Assembly (NCBI GenBank): GCA_964035575.1 | Contig: OZ037926.1 | Span: 1,116,001-1,180,000, forward strand | Source: Rhynchopus sp. YZ270_cl-10 | Taxonomy: Eukaryota > Euglenozoa > Diplonemea > Diplonemida > Diplonemidae | DNA: 64,000 nt | Direction of reading: 5' to 3' | Shown: one piece after another, positions 63,463 through 64,000 of the stretch | How positions within the stretch are numbered: position 1 is the first letter of the stretch | Layout of the letters: each line of letters begins with the position of its first letter | Position numbers and translations under genes: made by a program | Notes under the pieces: model-generated | The model's database searches: none | What the model was told of the DNA's origin: nothing | Seen by the model: the letters and a program-made list of their open reading frames with translations, nothing else

Positions 63463-64000
63463 CACCCCCAAACCCGCAAACCCGCAAAACCCGTAAACCC
63501 GTAAACCCGCAAACCCGCAAACCCGCAAACCCGCAAACCCGCAAACCCGCAAACCCGCAAACCCGCAAACCCGCAAACCCGTAAACCCGCAAACCCGCAA
63601 ACCCGCAAACCCGCAAACCCGCAAACCCGCAAACCCGCAAACCCGCAAACCCGCAAACCCGCAAACCCGCAAACCCGCAAACCCGTAAACCCGCAAACCC
63701 GCAAACCCGCAAACCCGCAAACCCGCAAACCCGCAAACCCGCAAACCCGCAAACCCGCAAACCCGCAAACCCGCAAACCCGCAAACCCGCAAACCCGCAA
63801 ACCCGCAAACCCGCAAACCCGCAAACCCGCAAACCCGCAAACCCGCAAACCCGCAAACCCGCAAACCCGCAAACCCGCAAACCCGCAAACCCGCAAACCC
63901 GCAAACCCGCAAACCCGCAAACCCGCAAACCCGCAAACCCGCAAACCCGCAAACCCGCAAACCCGCAAACCCGCAAACCCGCAAACCCGCAAACCCGCAA
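63463..64000. repeat. (AAACCCGC)n terminal satellite, about 67 copies
   Basis: 8-bp array with rare GTAAACCC variants (about 63493-63508, 63576 and 63683), running to the window edge. The + strand is C-rich toward the right end, opposite to a right-end telomere G-strand. The word also occurs in the compound satellites at 49.6, 51.5 and 54.3 kb. Confidence 0.9.

Noticed and set aside
63463-64000. Terminal (AAACCCGC)n array as a telomere
   Set aside because: The C-rich strand runs rightward to the window edge, opposite to a right-hand telomere, and the same word is embedded in internal satellites. It may simply be a satellite cut by the window.

Overview
The window looks like nuclear DNA of a free-living, unicellular eukaryote. 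Seven long, GC-rich host genes sit in T/A-rich, homopolymer-laden noncoding DNA. Two genes carry small GT-AG introns with GTATG(C/T) donors. The protein families are eukaryotic: J-domain protein, calpain-like protein, class III cyclase, PB1/UBA protein, CAP/EGF surface protein. All seven host genes and both mobile-element ORFs lie on the + strand, and pyrimidine tracts ending in AG precede several start codons. This would fit a lineage with co-directional gene clusters and trans-splicing (Euglenozoa or dinoflagellate-like), but I cannot place the organism and this is inference only.

Layout. 1-8360: no gene; several TIR elements, an 8-bp satellite and a dispersed modular repeat family. 8361-12377: Ig-like/TPR protein with a probable 3' intron. 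13207-19203: secreted CAP (SCP/PR-1) domain, about 34 EGF-like modules and one transmembrane helix. 19532-20236: non-autonomous TIR element. 21236-24117: three-exon calpain-like protein without the catalytic triad. 24499-25704: J-domain protein. 25705-28607: repeat-bearing spacer. 28608-32603: multidomain membrane cyclase (DOMON, cytochrome b561, cytochrome b5, class III cyclase, degenerate second cyclase, B-box). 32604-37112: spacer with inverted and direct repeats. 37113-39956: secreted LamG protein with an HExxH peptidase-like domain. 41286-42647: PB1, Cys/His repeats and UBA, laid out like the p62/NBR1 autophagy receptors. 43.4-56.2 kb: a mosaic of satellites and palindromes holding an IS1595/Merlin-type transposase gene and an exact 970-bp duplication. 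57.8-63.2 kb: a LINE with OTU, reverse transcriptase and restriction-like endonuclease regions. 63463-64000: an (AAACCCGC)n array reaching the window edge.

The host genes do not form an obvious pathway. Three encode extracellular or membrane proteins (CAP/EGF receptor-like, LamG/peptidase, DOMON-cytochrome cyclase) and the rest appear intracellular. The most notable protein is the cyclase: all four cytochrome b561 heme histidines, both cytochrome b5 heme histidines and both cyclase metal aspartates are present in one polypeptide, suggesting a redox-controlled cAMP generator. The second is the PB1-zinc-repeat-UBA protein. The noncoding DNA is also informative: a perfect foldback MITE sits inside a copy of the dispersed module repeat with an intact 5-bp target duplication, and unrelated tandem arrays repeatedly use an 8-bp period.
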